NCBI GenBank assembly: GCA_006226415.1
Contig: SBGZ01000052.1
Coordinates: 1 to 62,166, forward strand
Reading direction: 5' to 3'
DNA from: Alphaproteobacteria bacterium
GTDB taxonomy: Bacteria > Pseudomonadota > Alphaproteobacteria > M2410
Length of the DNA: 62,166 nucleotides
Shown here: in pieces, positions 52,770-62,166 of the stretch
How positions within the stretch are numbered: position 1 is the first letter of the stretch
Layout of the letters: each line of letters opens with the position of its first letter
The notes under the pieces: model-generated
What the model was told of the DNA's origin: nothing
The model's database searches: none
What the model saw: the letters and a program-made list of their open reading frames with translations, nothing else
Made by a program: the position numbers and the translations under genes

Positions 52770-54044
52770 ATGGCTGATCTTGGCTGCACCATCGCCGGTA
52801 TTGAGAGCATCAATCCATTCTGGCTCGCCTCGGCCCCGCCCACCGACAAGAAATACAACGTTGAACGGGCCTTTCACGCGGGTTGGGGCGGCGTTGTCTG
52901 GAAGACCCTCGGTATCGACCCGCCCGTCATTAACGTGACAAGCCGATACGGCGCTCATCATGACTCGACACGCGGTCTGATCGGCATCAACAACATCGAA
53001 CTTATTTCAGACCGCCCCCTCAAAACCAACCTCGACGAAATCCGTGCCACCCGAAAGGAATGGCCGGACCGCATTATTATCGGCTCCATGATGGCGCCAG
53101 TGGAAAAAGAGGCCTGGCAAACCCTCGCGGTGCAGATCGCCGAGGCCGGTGTCCATGGCATCGAGCTTAATCTTGGATGCCCTCACGGCATGTGCGAGCG
53201 CGGCATGGGGTCCGCCATCGGTCAGGTGCCGGAAATGGTTCAGCAGACAACCGCCTGGGTGAAAGAGGTCGTCGACATCCCTGTCTTCACCAAGCTGACC
53301 CCCAACATCACCAATATTCTTTGGTCCGCGGAAGCCGCGGCCCAGGGCAATGCCGATGCGGTGGCGCTCATCAACACCGTCAACTCAATCATCTCCGTCA
53401 ATCTTGACACCATGGCACCGGAACCCACTGTCGACGGGCGCGGCACCCATGGCGGCTATTGCGGCGCGGCGGTCAAGCCGATCGCGCTCAATATGATCGC
53501 AGAAATCGCCCGCACACCGGAAACCCAGCGCCTGGATATTTCCGGAATTGGCGGCATCACAAATTGGCGCGATGCGGCCGAGTTCATATCTCTTGGCGCC
53601 AATGCGGTCCAGGTCTGCACGGCGGCCATGCTCTACGGCTTCCGGATTGTCGACGACATGATCGACGGTCTTTCGGGCTGGATGGATACCCAGGGCTATA
53701 TAAACGTGGCGGACTTTACCGGCGCCGCCATCCGCAATGTCGTCGACTGGAACGACCTCAACATGAATTACGATCTGAAGGCGCGCATCAACGAGGACAA
53801 GTGCATTGAATGCGGGCGCTGCTACATCGCCTGCGAAGACACCTCACACCAGGCAATTACCATAACCCAAATGGCAGAGGGTCATCGCCGCTTTGATGTT
53901 GTGGATGAAGAGTGCGTTGGCTGCAATCTCTGCTATCATGTGTGTCCGGTACCGGGCTGTATCGAAATGGAAGCTGTTGATACAGACCGCCCCTACATGA
54001 CCTGGCCAGAGCACCCCTTGAATCCCATGAAGGGTGCTGAATAA
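52770..54044 (+). CDS. preA: dihydropyrimidine dehydrogenase subunit PreA
   Basis: FMN barrel plus ferredoxin-like domain that reduces uracil or thymine to the 5,6-dihydro form. 424 residues; barrel with LNLGCPHGMCERGMGSAIG (active-site Cys region) and GIGGITNWRDAAEFI (phosphate-binding), then two 4Fe-4S motifs CIECGRCYIACEDTSHQ and CVGCNLCYHVCPVPGCIEM. Pairs with PreT encoded 18 bases upstream. The order PreT-PreA is as in E. coli. Confidence 0.95.
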   Translation: MADLGCTIAGIESINPFWLASAPPTDKKYNVERAFHAGWGGVVWKTLGIDPPVINVTSRYGAHHDSTRGLIGINNIELISDRPLKTNLDEIRATRKEWPDRIIIGSMMAPVEKEAWQTLAVQIAEAGVHGIELNLGCPHGMCERGMGSAIGQVPEMVQQTTAWVKEVVDIPVFTKLTPNITNILWSAEAAAQGNADAVALINTVNSIISVNLDTMAPEPTVDGRGTHGGYCGAAVKPIALNMIAEIARTPETQRLDISGIGGITNWRDAAEFISLGANAVQVCTAAMLYGFRIVDDMIDGLSGWMDTQGYINVADFTGAAIRNVVDWNDLNMNYDLKARINEDKCIECGRCYIACEDTSHQAITITQMAEGHRRFDVVDEECVGCNLCYHVCPVPGCIEMEAVDTDRPYMTWPEHPLNPMKGAE

Positions 54045-54072
54045 AGGTATTGATAAGCGAGAGGACGGCCTT

Positions 54073-55335
54073 ATGACCGAAACATCAGGAACCAATCTTG
54101 CAATTGACGGCAACCGTCTCTGGCAAAGCCTCATGGAGATGGCAAAGATCGGTGCAACGGAAAAAGGCGGCTGTTGCCGACTGGCCCTGACCGATCTGGA
54201 CCGCGAGGGCCGCGATCTCTTTCGCCAATGGTGCGAGGACGCAGGCTGCACCATTCGCATCGACAAGATGGGCAACATCTTTGCCCGCCGCGCAGGTCGC
54301 AACAACGACCTGGCCCCCGTTTTGACGGGGTCACACCTCGACACCCAACCCACAGGCGGGCGGTTCGATGGGGTCTTTGGTGTATTGGCAGGACTGGAGG
54401 TCGTTCGTACACTGAACGACCTTAACGTTGAAACAGAACATCCTGTTGAAGTTGCTGTTTGGACCAACGAGGAAGGCTCCCGGTTTGCACCGGCGATGGT
54501 CTCCTCTGGTGTCTTTGCAGGTGTCTTCGACCTCGCCTACGGTCTTAGCCGCAGTGATGAGGACGGCAAAACCATGGGTGAAGAACTTGAACGCATTGGA
54601 TATGCAGGCCCCGAGGAAGTCGGCAAGACCCCGGTTCATGCCTATTTTGAAGCCCATATCGAACAGGGACCCATTCTCGAAGCGGAAGAAAAGACCATCG
54701 GTGTTGTCACCGATGCGCAAGGACAGCGCTGGTATGAGCTGGTCTTCACCGGCGTAGAAAGCCATGCCGGTCCAACCCCGATGAACAGGCGCAAGGACGC
54801 CCTGCTCGGCACCGCGCGTGTCATTCAACTGGTCAATGCCATTGGCCTGAAGCATGCCCCGCTCGCCTGCGCAACGGTTGGCATGGTCAATGTCCATCCC
54901 AATTCCAGAAACGTCATACCAGGCAAGGTCTTTTCCACCATTGACTTCCGTCACCCCGACGACAAGGTGCTTGAGACCATGGACAAAGAGATGCGCGAGG
55001 GGGTCAAAGCCATTGCCGAGGAAATCGGCCTTGAAATGGCGCTGGAGCAAATCTTCTACTATGCGCCGGTGAAGTTTGAAGAGAGCTGCGTCTCTGCAGT
55101 TCGCCAAGGCGTCGAAGCTTGTGGGTATTCTGCCCGGGATATGGTTTCCGGGGCCGGACACGATGCCTGTTATTTGGCCGAAGTTGCGCCAACTTCAATG
55201 ATCTTCATTCCCTGCATCGACGGAATTTCTCACAATGAAGTCGAGGATGTCGAACCGGAATGGGTACATGCGGGCGCCAATGTGCTTTTGCACGCCATCC
55301 TCGATAAAGCGGGTAAGGTAACCGAAGGGATCTAA
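54073..55335 (+). CDS. beta-ureidopropionase-type Zn amidohydrolase (M20 family)
   Basis: Metal-dependent N-carbamoyl amide hydrolase that frees beta-alanine (or 3-aminoisobutyrate), CO2 and ammonia. 420 residues from the ATG at 54073; an upstream in-frame ATG at 54034 overlaps preA. Metal ligands in GSHLDTQPTGGRFDGVFG, NEEGSRFAPAM and HIEQGP; dimerisation domain about 205-325 with GVESHAGPTPMNRRKDAL. Allantoate amidohydrolase and L-carbamoylase are in the same family, but the dihydropyrimidinase and pre genes around it favour ureidopropionase. Next gene starts one base after its stop. Confidence 0.9.
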   Translation: MTETSGTNLAIDGNRLWQSLMEMAKIGATEKGGCCRLALTDLDREGRDLFRQWCEDAGCTIRIDKMGNIFARRAGRNNDLAPVLTGSHLDTQPTGGRFDGVFGVLAGLEVVRTLNDLNVETEHPVEVAVWTNEEGSRFAPAMVSSGVFAGVFDLAYGLSRSDEDGKTMGEELERIGYAGPEEVGKTPVHAYFEAHIEQGPILEAEEKTIGVVTDAQGQRWYELVFTGVESHAGPTPMNRRKDALLGTARVIQLVNAIGLKHAPLACATVGMVNVHPNSRNVIPGKVFSTIDFRHPDDKVLETMDKEMREGVKAIAEEIGLEMALEQIFYYAPVKFEESCVSAVRQGVEACGYSARDMVSGAGHDACYLAEVAPTSMIFIPCIDGISHNEVEDVEPEWVHAGANVLLHAILDKAGKVTEGI

Positions 55336-55336
55336 C

Positions 55337-58212
<2,876 letters not shown>

Positions 58213-58237
58213 GAGCGAACCCGCAGCTGACCAGCCC

Positions 58238-58263
58238 CACCACTGCGCTTATCCGCAGTGGTG
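58238..58263. terminator. hairpin between dihydropyrimidinase and RidA-like genes
   Basis: CACCACTGCG (58238-58247) and CGCAGTGGTG (58254-58263) form a perfect ten-base stem with a six-base loop. It covers the last codons of the convergent RidA-like gene. Likely halts transcription from both sides. Confidence 0.65.
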
Positions 58264-58737
58264 CGCCTCCAGCTCGATTTCAATCATAAACTCCGGCAAG
58301 GCCAATCCCTTAACCTCAAGCCAGGAGCCTGCTGGAAACTGCTTTTGATAGAGGCTGTTGCGATACCCCGACACAGCCAAAAACTGTGCCATATCCGTTG
58401 TGAAAACATTTTCAACCGCCACATCGTCGAAGGTACAGCCGTAATGGGCCAGCACTTTTTCAAGATCCGCATAGGCGTTCTTCATCTGCTGCTCCATGTC
58501 CCCAATCGCCGTCGGATTGCCTTGGTCGTCCATGCTGACCGCGCCGGATATGGAAATGTGATCCCCAATGCGTACCCCATGGGTATAACCGTAGGCCTTT
58601 TCGACCTCGGGGCGCAGCTCAAACCAATCGGCTGTGCCATGATGGACCTTCGCGGGGCCGCCAATGCTAATGCTGGTGCACGCCGGCAGTAAGACCGCCA
58701 CGAGACCAGAAAGCACCGTTGCTGAAAGTTTGTTCAT
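58249..58737 (-). CDS. RidA/YjgF-family protein with lipoprotein signal
   Basis: 162 residues. The N-terminus is a lipoprotein signal (LSGLVAVLLPAC, Cys about residue 20), then a full RidA fold (about 35-160): VRIGDHISISG, MEQQMKNAYADLEKVLAHYG and IEIELEAHHCG. RidA proteins are normally cytosolic imine deaminases using an Arg in a PARxxVEV motif; here it reads PAGSWLEV, so that Arg is Gly. Both points suggest an envelope-bound, non-deaminase member. RutC of the Rut pathway is in the same superfamily, but this gene is convergent with, not part of, the pyrimidine operon. Confidence 0.85.
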   Translation of the reverse strand: MNKLSATVLSGLVAVLLPACTSISIGGPAKVHHGTADWFELRPEVEKAYGYTHGVRIGDHISISGAVSMDDQGNPTAIGDMEQQMKNAYADLEKVLAHYGCTFDDVAVENVFTTDMAQFLAVSGYRNSLYQKQFPAGSWLEVKGLALPEFMIEIELEAHHCG

Positions 58738-58854
58738 TTCCCCTCCTTGAAATTTGGGTGCGTAATTGGTTCCAGACTTTTTAGTTCGATGTCAGGAATC
58801 TCAAAATAGACTATGGCCCCAAATGCTCAGTAAACAAATAGAAACCACGCGCGC

Positions 58855-59298
58855 CTATCCCAACGACTTTTCCATCAGCACATGTCCATCCGCATCCTGA
58901 CCCGACACAACAAACCCCTGGGCCAGATAAAATGACAGGGCGCGCTGGTTGCCCGCCAAAACATCGAGGCTCACCTTATCGTGTCCCCGCGTTCGAATTT
59001 CCGCCTCTGCCGCCTCCAGGAGAATTGTTCCGCAGCCTTTGCGAAATTGATCCGGATGTACATAAAGGTGCCAAAGGTAATCGCCCTCTCCAAGCGAATA
59101 GAACCCGATAAAGCCGCCGCTCTGATCCCTGAGAACCTGAAACGCTTCACAGCGCTTGTCCTCAGCCTCTGCCAACATTTGCGGTGCCTGAACAACCTCT
59201 TCCTCGCTTAGAAGACCAACATAAGCGGCGCGCCACGATGCAAGCGCCATTTCGACGAAGGTCTCCTTTTCGTACCTTTGCAAAGGTCCAATATGCAT
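58855..59298 (-). CDS. GNAT-family N-acetyltransferase
   Basis: 147 residues from the ATG at 59298 (GGAG six bases before). GNAT fold with the acetyl-CoA pyrophosphate loop HPDQFRKGCGTILLEAAEAE and the C-terminal strands NQRALSFYLAQGFVVSG. Substrate unknown; small-molecule or protein amines are typical. Same direction as the CbiX-like gene just upstream. Confidence 0.88.
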   Translation of the reverse strand: MHIGPLQRYEKETFVEMALASWRAAYVGLLSEEEVVQAPQMLAEAEDKRCEAFQVLRDQSGGFIGFYSLGEGDYLWHLYVHPDQFRKGCGTILLEAAEAEIRTRGHDKVSLDVLAGNQRALSFYLAQGFVVSGQDADGHVLMEKSLG

Positions 59299-59326
59299 AT
59301 CGCACTCCAACACCTATGCGCCCACA

Positions 59327-59689
59327 TCAATGAGCCGCCAGTGCAGCCAGCGCTTCCAACATTTCTTCCGAAGCGCCCAGATGCGAGGTCACCACAAACC
59401 GAACCTGCGGATGGACCTCCTCAGCGGCTGTCACCAGTGCCGGGATGTCCCGCGAGACATGCGACCCCGGCCCCAGGAAATAGGGGACGATTTTAACCGA
59501 CAGCGCCCCTTGTTCCACCACCTCCCGGATAACCGCGCTCAATTCCGGCTCCGCCATTTCCAAAAACCCGTGGCGCACGAGATCAAACCCGTGACCGACG
59601 CGCGCGGCTACGGCGGCAACCAAAGTTTGAAAATCATCATTGGCTTCTTTTTGGCGGCTGCCATGGGCGACCAAAATCAATGCCTTCAT
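59327..59689 (-). CDS. short CbiX/SirB-like cobalt/iron chelatase
   Basis: About 120 residues from the ATG at 59689 (MKALILVAHGSR). This is half the length of full CbiX; short forms work as homodimers in archaea and some bacteria. The two metal-binding His are in VAHGSR and GPGSHVSRDIP. It would insert Co2+ or Fe2+ into sirohydrochlorin, for cobalamin or siroheme. No other corrin genes are nearby, although the MetH pair needs cobalamin. Confidence 0.85.
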   Translation of the reverse strand: MKALILVAHGSRQKEANDDFQTLVAAVAARVGHGFDLVRHGFLEMAEPELSAVIREVVEQGALSVKIVPYFLGPGSHVSRDIPALVTAAEEVHPQVRFVVTSHLGASEEMLEALAALAAH

Positions 59690-59852
59690 GAGCATGCGTC
59701 CATTTTTTCGTGAGCTGACCTGCCAAGCTAAAAACAATTGTCGTCCCGAGGCAAGCCATCCTGTCACTCTGGACGCTGAAAGACCGCCTACCCGAGCCGC
59801 CCCCTTGCAATTTGAGCTTCCGGGCGCCCCCCTCCTCCCTTAGAATGGCGCC

Positions 59853-60965
59853 ATGATAAATCTGTCCCGCCGACAAGTTCTGATGGGAGGCGCCGCACTC
59901 ACGGCGGCGGCGCTATTGCCAATGGGCTGTGGCCAGCCTCCCGGTCACTTAAAAGACTTGGCCAAGCGCAAGGGCATTCTCTTTGGCGGCGCGATTGGTC
60001 CCGAGGAGCTTTCCGATTCGACCGCGCGCGACCTTGTGCTGCGGGAAAGCGCCGCCATAACGCCGCGCAATGCTCTGAAATGGCGGACCTTGCGCCGCAG
60101 CCGACATGACTGGAGTTTTGCCGAGGGCGATGCTATTGCCCAATTCGCCCAAACCAATGACCTGAAGATGCGCGGCCACGTGCTGGTCTGGAACCCGATC
60201 GAAAATATGCCGGATTGGGCGGTGGACGTGCCCCATGGCGCGGCTGGTCGCGTCGAAGCGCAAAGCCTCATGGAAACTCACATTGAACGGGTCTGCGCCC
60301 ATTACGGGGATCGCATCGCCTCCTGGGACGTGGTCAACGAGGCCTTCGAGCCCTACTCCGGCGATCTGGCGCCCGGCTTTTTTAAAGACCGCATTGGCCC
60401 TGAGTATATTGAGCTCGCCTTTCACAAAGCTCGCGAGGCCGCCCCTCATGCCCAGCTTGTCTACAATGATTACATGCGCTGGTCCGACAAATATCCCAAT
60501 CACCACAAAGGCGTATTGAAACTCCTTGAAACGCTGCGCAAGAAAAATATCCCCATCGATGCCCTTGGCATTCAAGGACACATCGGAAAATATTCAGGGA
60601 CCGAGAACGATGCCCATTGGTACGGGTTTCTCAAAGAAGTGACCGCCATGGGCTACGATCTTTTGATTACCGAATTTGATGTGCGCGACTTTGCGCGGGC
60701 CCCAGACATCGGGTCGCGAGACGCCAATGTCGCCGCCCTCGCAAAAGGCTTTCTCGATATCACGCTCTCCTTTCCGGAACTGAAACAGTTCATCTGTTGG
60801 GGGCTATCCGACCGTTGGTCCTGGTTCCGCCAAAGCGAACCGCGCGAAGACGGTGAACTTCAACGCACGGCGCCTTACGATATCGACTTGAAACCGAAAC
60901 CTATGTATGCCGCCATTGCCGCTGCCCTGATGGCCGCGCCTAGTCGAGACCCCGCAACGATATGA
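59853..60965 (+). CDS. GH10 endo-1,4-beta-xylanase, secreted
   Basis: 370 residues. The N-terminus looks like a Tat signal (SRRQVLMGGAALTAAALLP) ending at MGCG, possibly also lipid-modified though the lipobox is imperfect. Then a GH10 barrel with the acid/base Glu163 in WDVVNEAF and nucleophile Glu274 in LLITEFDVRD; HVLVWN and CWGLSDRWSWF also match. It hydrolyses xylan or related beta-1,4 chains. No other plant-polymer gene is in the window. The downstream transporter gene overlaps its stop (ATGA). Confidence 0.92.
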   Translation: MINLSRRQVLMGGAALTAAALLPMGCGQPPGHLKDLAKRKGILFGGAIGPEELSDSTARDLVLRESAAITPRNALKWRTLRRSRHDWSFAEGDAIAQFAQTNDLKMRGHVLVWNPIENMPDWAVDVPHGAAGRVEAQSLMETHIERVCAHYGDRIASWDVVNEAFEPYSGDLAPGFFKDRIGPEYIELAFHKAREAAPHAQLVYNDYMRWSDKYPNHHKGVLKLLETLRKKNIPIDALGIQGHIGKYSGTENDAHWYGFLKEVTAMGYDLLITEFDVRDFARAPDIGSRDANVAALAKGFLDITLSFPELKQFICWGLSDRWSWFRQSEPREDGELQRTAPYDIDLKPKPMYAAIAAALMAAPSRDPATI

Positions 60966-62166
60966 CATTTGCTTTTTTGACCACCATCGGCGGCGTCGGC
61001 CTCTTTATCCTCGGCATGAGCCTTTTGACCGACGGGCTGCGAACCCTCACCGGCGGTACTTTGCGGCGCGGCCTCAAACGTGCGACCCGCAACCGCTTCA
61101 ACAGTATTATGACCGGCCTTGTCAGTACGGCCATCCTGCAATCATCAAGCGCCACCACGGTAACCACCATTGGCTTTGTGGGCGCCGGTCTCATTACTTT
61201 TCAACAGTCCCTCGGCATCATATTTGGCGCCAATATTGGAACAACCTTTACCGGTTGGCTGGTGACCCTTCTCGGCTTCAAGCTCGATCTGGGCATCCTC
61301 GCCATGCCGCTGGTGCTCATCGGCGGCTTTATGCGTCTGGCAGGGCGTGGCAAAGCGCAGCCGATTGGCCTGGCGCTTGCCGGGTTCAGCCTGCTCTTCT
61401 TCGGGATTGAAGGCATGCAATCGGGCATGAGCGGCCTCGAGGCGGTGCTCAATCCCTCCACGCTGCCGGGCGATGGTCTTGTCGGCCGCCTCGGCCTGGT
61501 GGCTCTCGGCGCTCTGATCACCGTCATCACGCAAAGTTCCAGTGCCGGTGTGGTTACCGCTCTGGCCGCCCTTGGTGTCGGCGCCATTTCTTTCCCCCAG
61601 GCCGCAGCCATGGTCATTGGCATGAATGTGGGCACCACCATCACGGCGGTTCTGGCGACCATTGGCGGTTCCACCGCATCAAGACGAACCGGCTATGCCC
61701 ATGTACTTTTCAATATTCTGACAGGTCTGATCGCTTTTGCGCTTTTAACGCCCTTGGGGCGACTGGTGAGTTCCGGCACCATCACGCTTCTAAACGATCC
61801 GCTCTTGGCCCTTGTCTCTTTTCACACTGTTTTCAACATCATGGGCGTTCTTCTCATCGCCCCCATTACAGGACACTTTGCGCGTATCGTTATTCGTCTT
61901 GTCCCCGACCGCGAAGAAAGTCTCACACCCGAGCTTAACCAGGCAGATCTTACTGACAGTCAAAGCGCCATCGACAACACGACAGGCGCCCTTATTCGCA
62001 TCGCTTATGCCTTAGCGGACGACTTGATGATCGCTCTCGGACAAACATCGAGGCGCCCCCAATACAGCTTGGAAACCATTGACCTGGCACTGCAGGAGGT
62101 GCGGGACTTTACGGGCCAAATCCCCGCCACCACCGGCGCGCCCATGGGCAGCTCGCGCAGGTCCTC
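60962..62166 (+). CDS. Na+/Pi cotransporter family protein (partial, runs off the window)
   Basis: Open frame from the ATG at 60962, which overlaps the xylanase stop, to the window edge (401 codons seen). Begins MTFAFLTTIGGVGLFILGMS. It carries the two inverted QSSS repeats of the PhoU-type Na/Pi family: AILQSSSATTVTT (about residues 57-69) and VITQSSSAGVVTA (about 190-202), each in a set of membrane helices. The last 80 visible residues leave the membrane and look helical, the start of a PhoU-like tail. It should import phosphate with sodium. Confidence 0.93.
   Translation, partial: MTFAFLTTIGGVGLFILGMSLLTDGLRTLTGGTLRRGLKRATRNRFNSIMTGLVSTAILQSSSATTVTTIGFVGAGLITFQQSLGIIFGANIGTTFTGWLVTLLGFKLDLGILAMPLVLIGGFMRLAGRGKAQPIGLALAGFSLLFFGIEGMQSGMSGLEAVLNPSTLPGDGLVGRLGLVALGALITVITQSSSAGVVTALAALGVGAISFPQAAAMVIGMNVGTTITAVLATIGGSTASRRTGYAHVLFNILTGLIAFALLTPLGRLVSSGTITLLNDPLLALVSFHTVFNIMGVLLIAPITGHFARIVIRLVPDREESLTPELNQADLTDSQSAIDNTTGALIRIAYALADDLMIALGQTSRRPQYSLETIDLALQEVRDFTGQIPATTGAPMGSSRRS

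Overview
The window looks like an alphaproteobacterial chromosome of moderate to high GC with mostly tight, operonic gene order. The evidence is methionine synthase split into two genes behind an ArsR-methyltransferase fusion and metF, a nadABC operon next to an NrtR-type regulator, MlaA/MlaC, TonB-dependent uptake, periplasmic and outer-membrane proteins, and a tRNA with encoded CCA. I cannot name the genus from sequence alone.

Layout. 0.1-5 kb: amidase, two EamA exporters, a DjlA-like co-chaperone, a periplasmic cyclophilin and an Asp/Glu racemase. 5-10.8 kb: the metE-independent methionine cycle operon (ArsR-methyltransferase, metF, split metH) behind a near-palindromic operator. 11-14.3 kb: mlaA, mlaC and ettA. 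14.5-18 kb: malonate/methylmalonate semialdehyde dehydrogenase plus beta-alanine-type transaminase, divergent from an XRE-cupin regulator. 18.2-24 kb: an acyl-CoA catabolic set (two acyl-CoA dehydrogenases, thiolase, enoyl-CoA hydratase, MFS transporter). 24-29.3 kb: mscL, a hybrid histidine kinase, feoAB and a secreted protein. 29.4-34 kb: nrtR-nadABC with two tandem operators. 34-37.7 kb: a RimB-like/RimK-like fusion and an S9-fold protein that has lost its whole catalytic triad. 37.9-45.3 kb: a CAU tRNA and a 7.4-kb islet (TonB receptor, TPR-sulfotransferase, BCCT transporter, MarR) closed by a 35-bp copy of the tRNA 3' end. 45.6-51.1 kb: an unusual envelope operon. 51.3-58.2 kb: the reductive pyrimidine degradation operon. 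58.2-62.2 kb: RidA-like lipoprotein, acetyltransferase, CbiX-like protein, GH10 xylanase and a Na/Pi cotransporter cut by the window edge.

How the genes work together. The pyrimidine operon (PreT/PreA, dihydropyrimidinase, beta-ureidopropionase, NCS1 permease) takes uracil or thymine to beta-alanine or its methyl analogue; the transaminase and MmsA-type dehydrogenase 34 kb away could carry these on to acetyl-CoA or propionyl-CoA, so both halves of the route are in the window. A RutR-type palindrome overlaps the likely promoter of the first half.

The best candidate for an undescribed system is 45.6-51.1 kb: one polypeptide joining a periplasmic transglutaminase-like domain (Cys-His-Asp all present), seven membrane helices and a cytosolic ATP-grasp amide ligase, followed by an overlapping membrane-anchored TPR protein and an outer-membrane beta-barrel. 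The order (cytosolic ligase, membrane, periplasmic enzyme, TPR scaffold, outer-membrane pore) resembles a trans-envelope assembly or export line. A second ATP-grasp ligase fused to a retropepsin-like domain, with the dead S9 protein, lies just across the tRNA islet; without the islet the two loci would be only a few kb apart.
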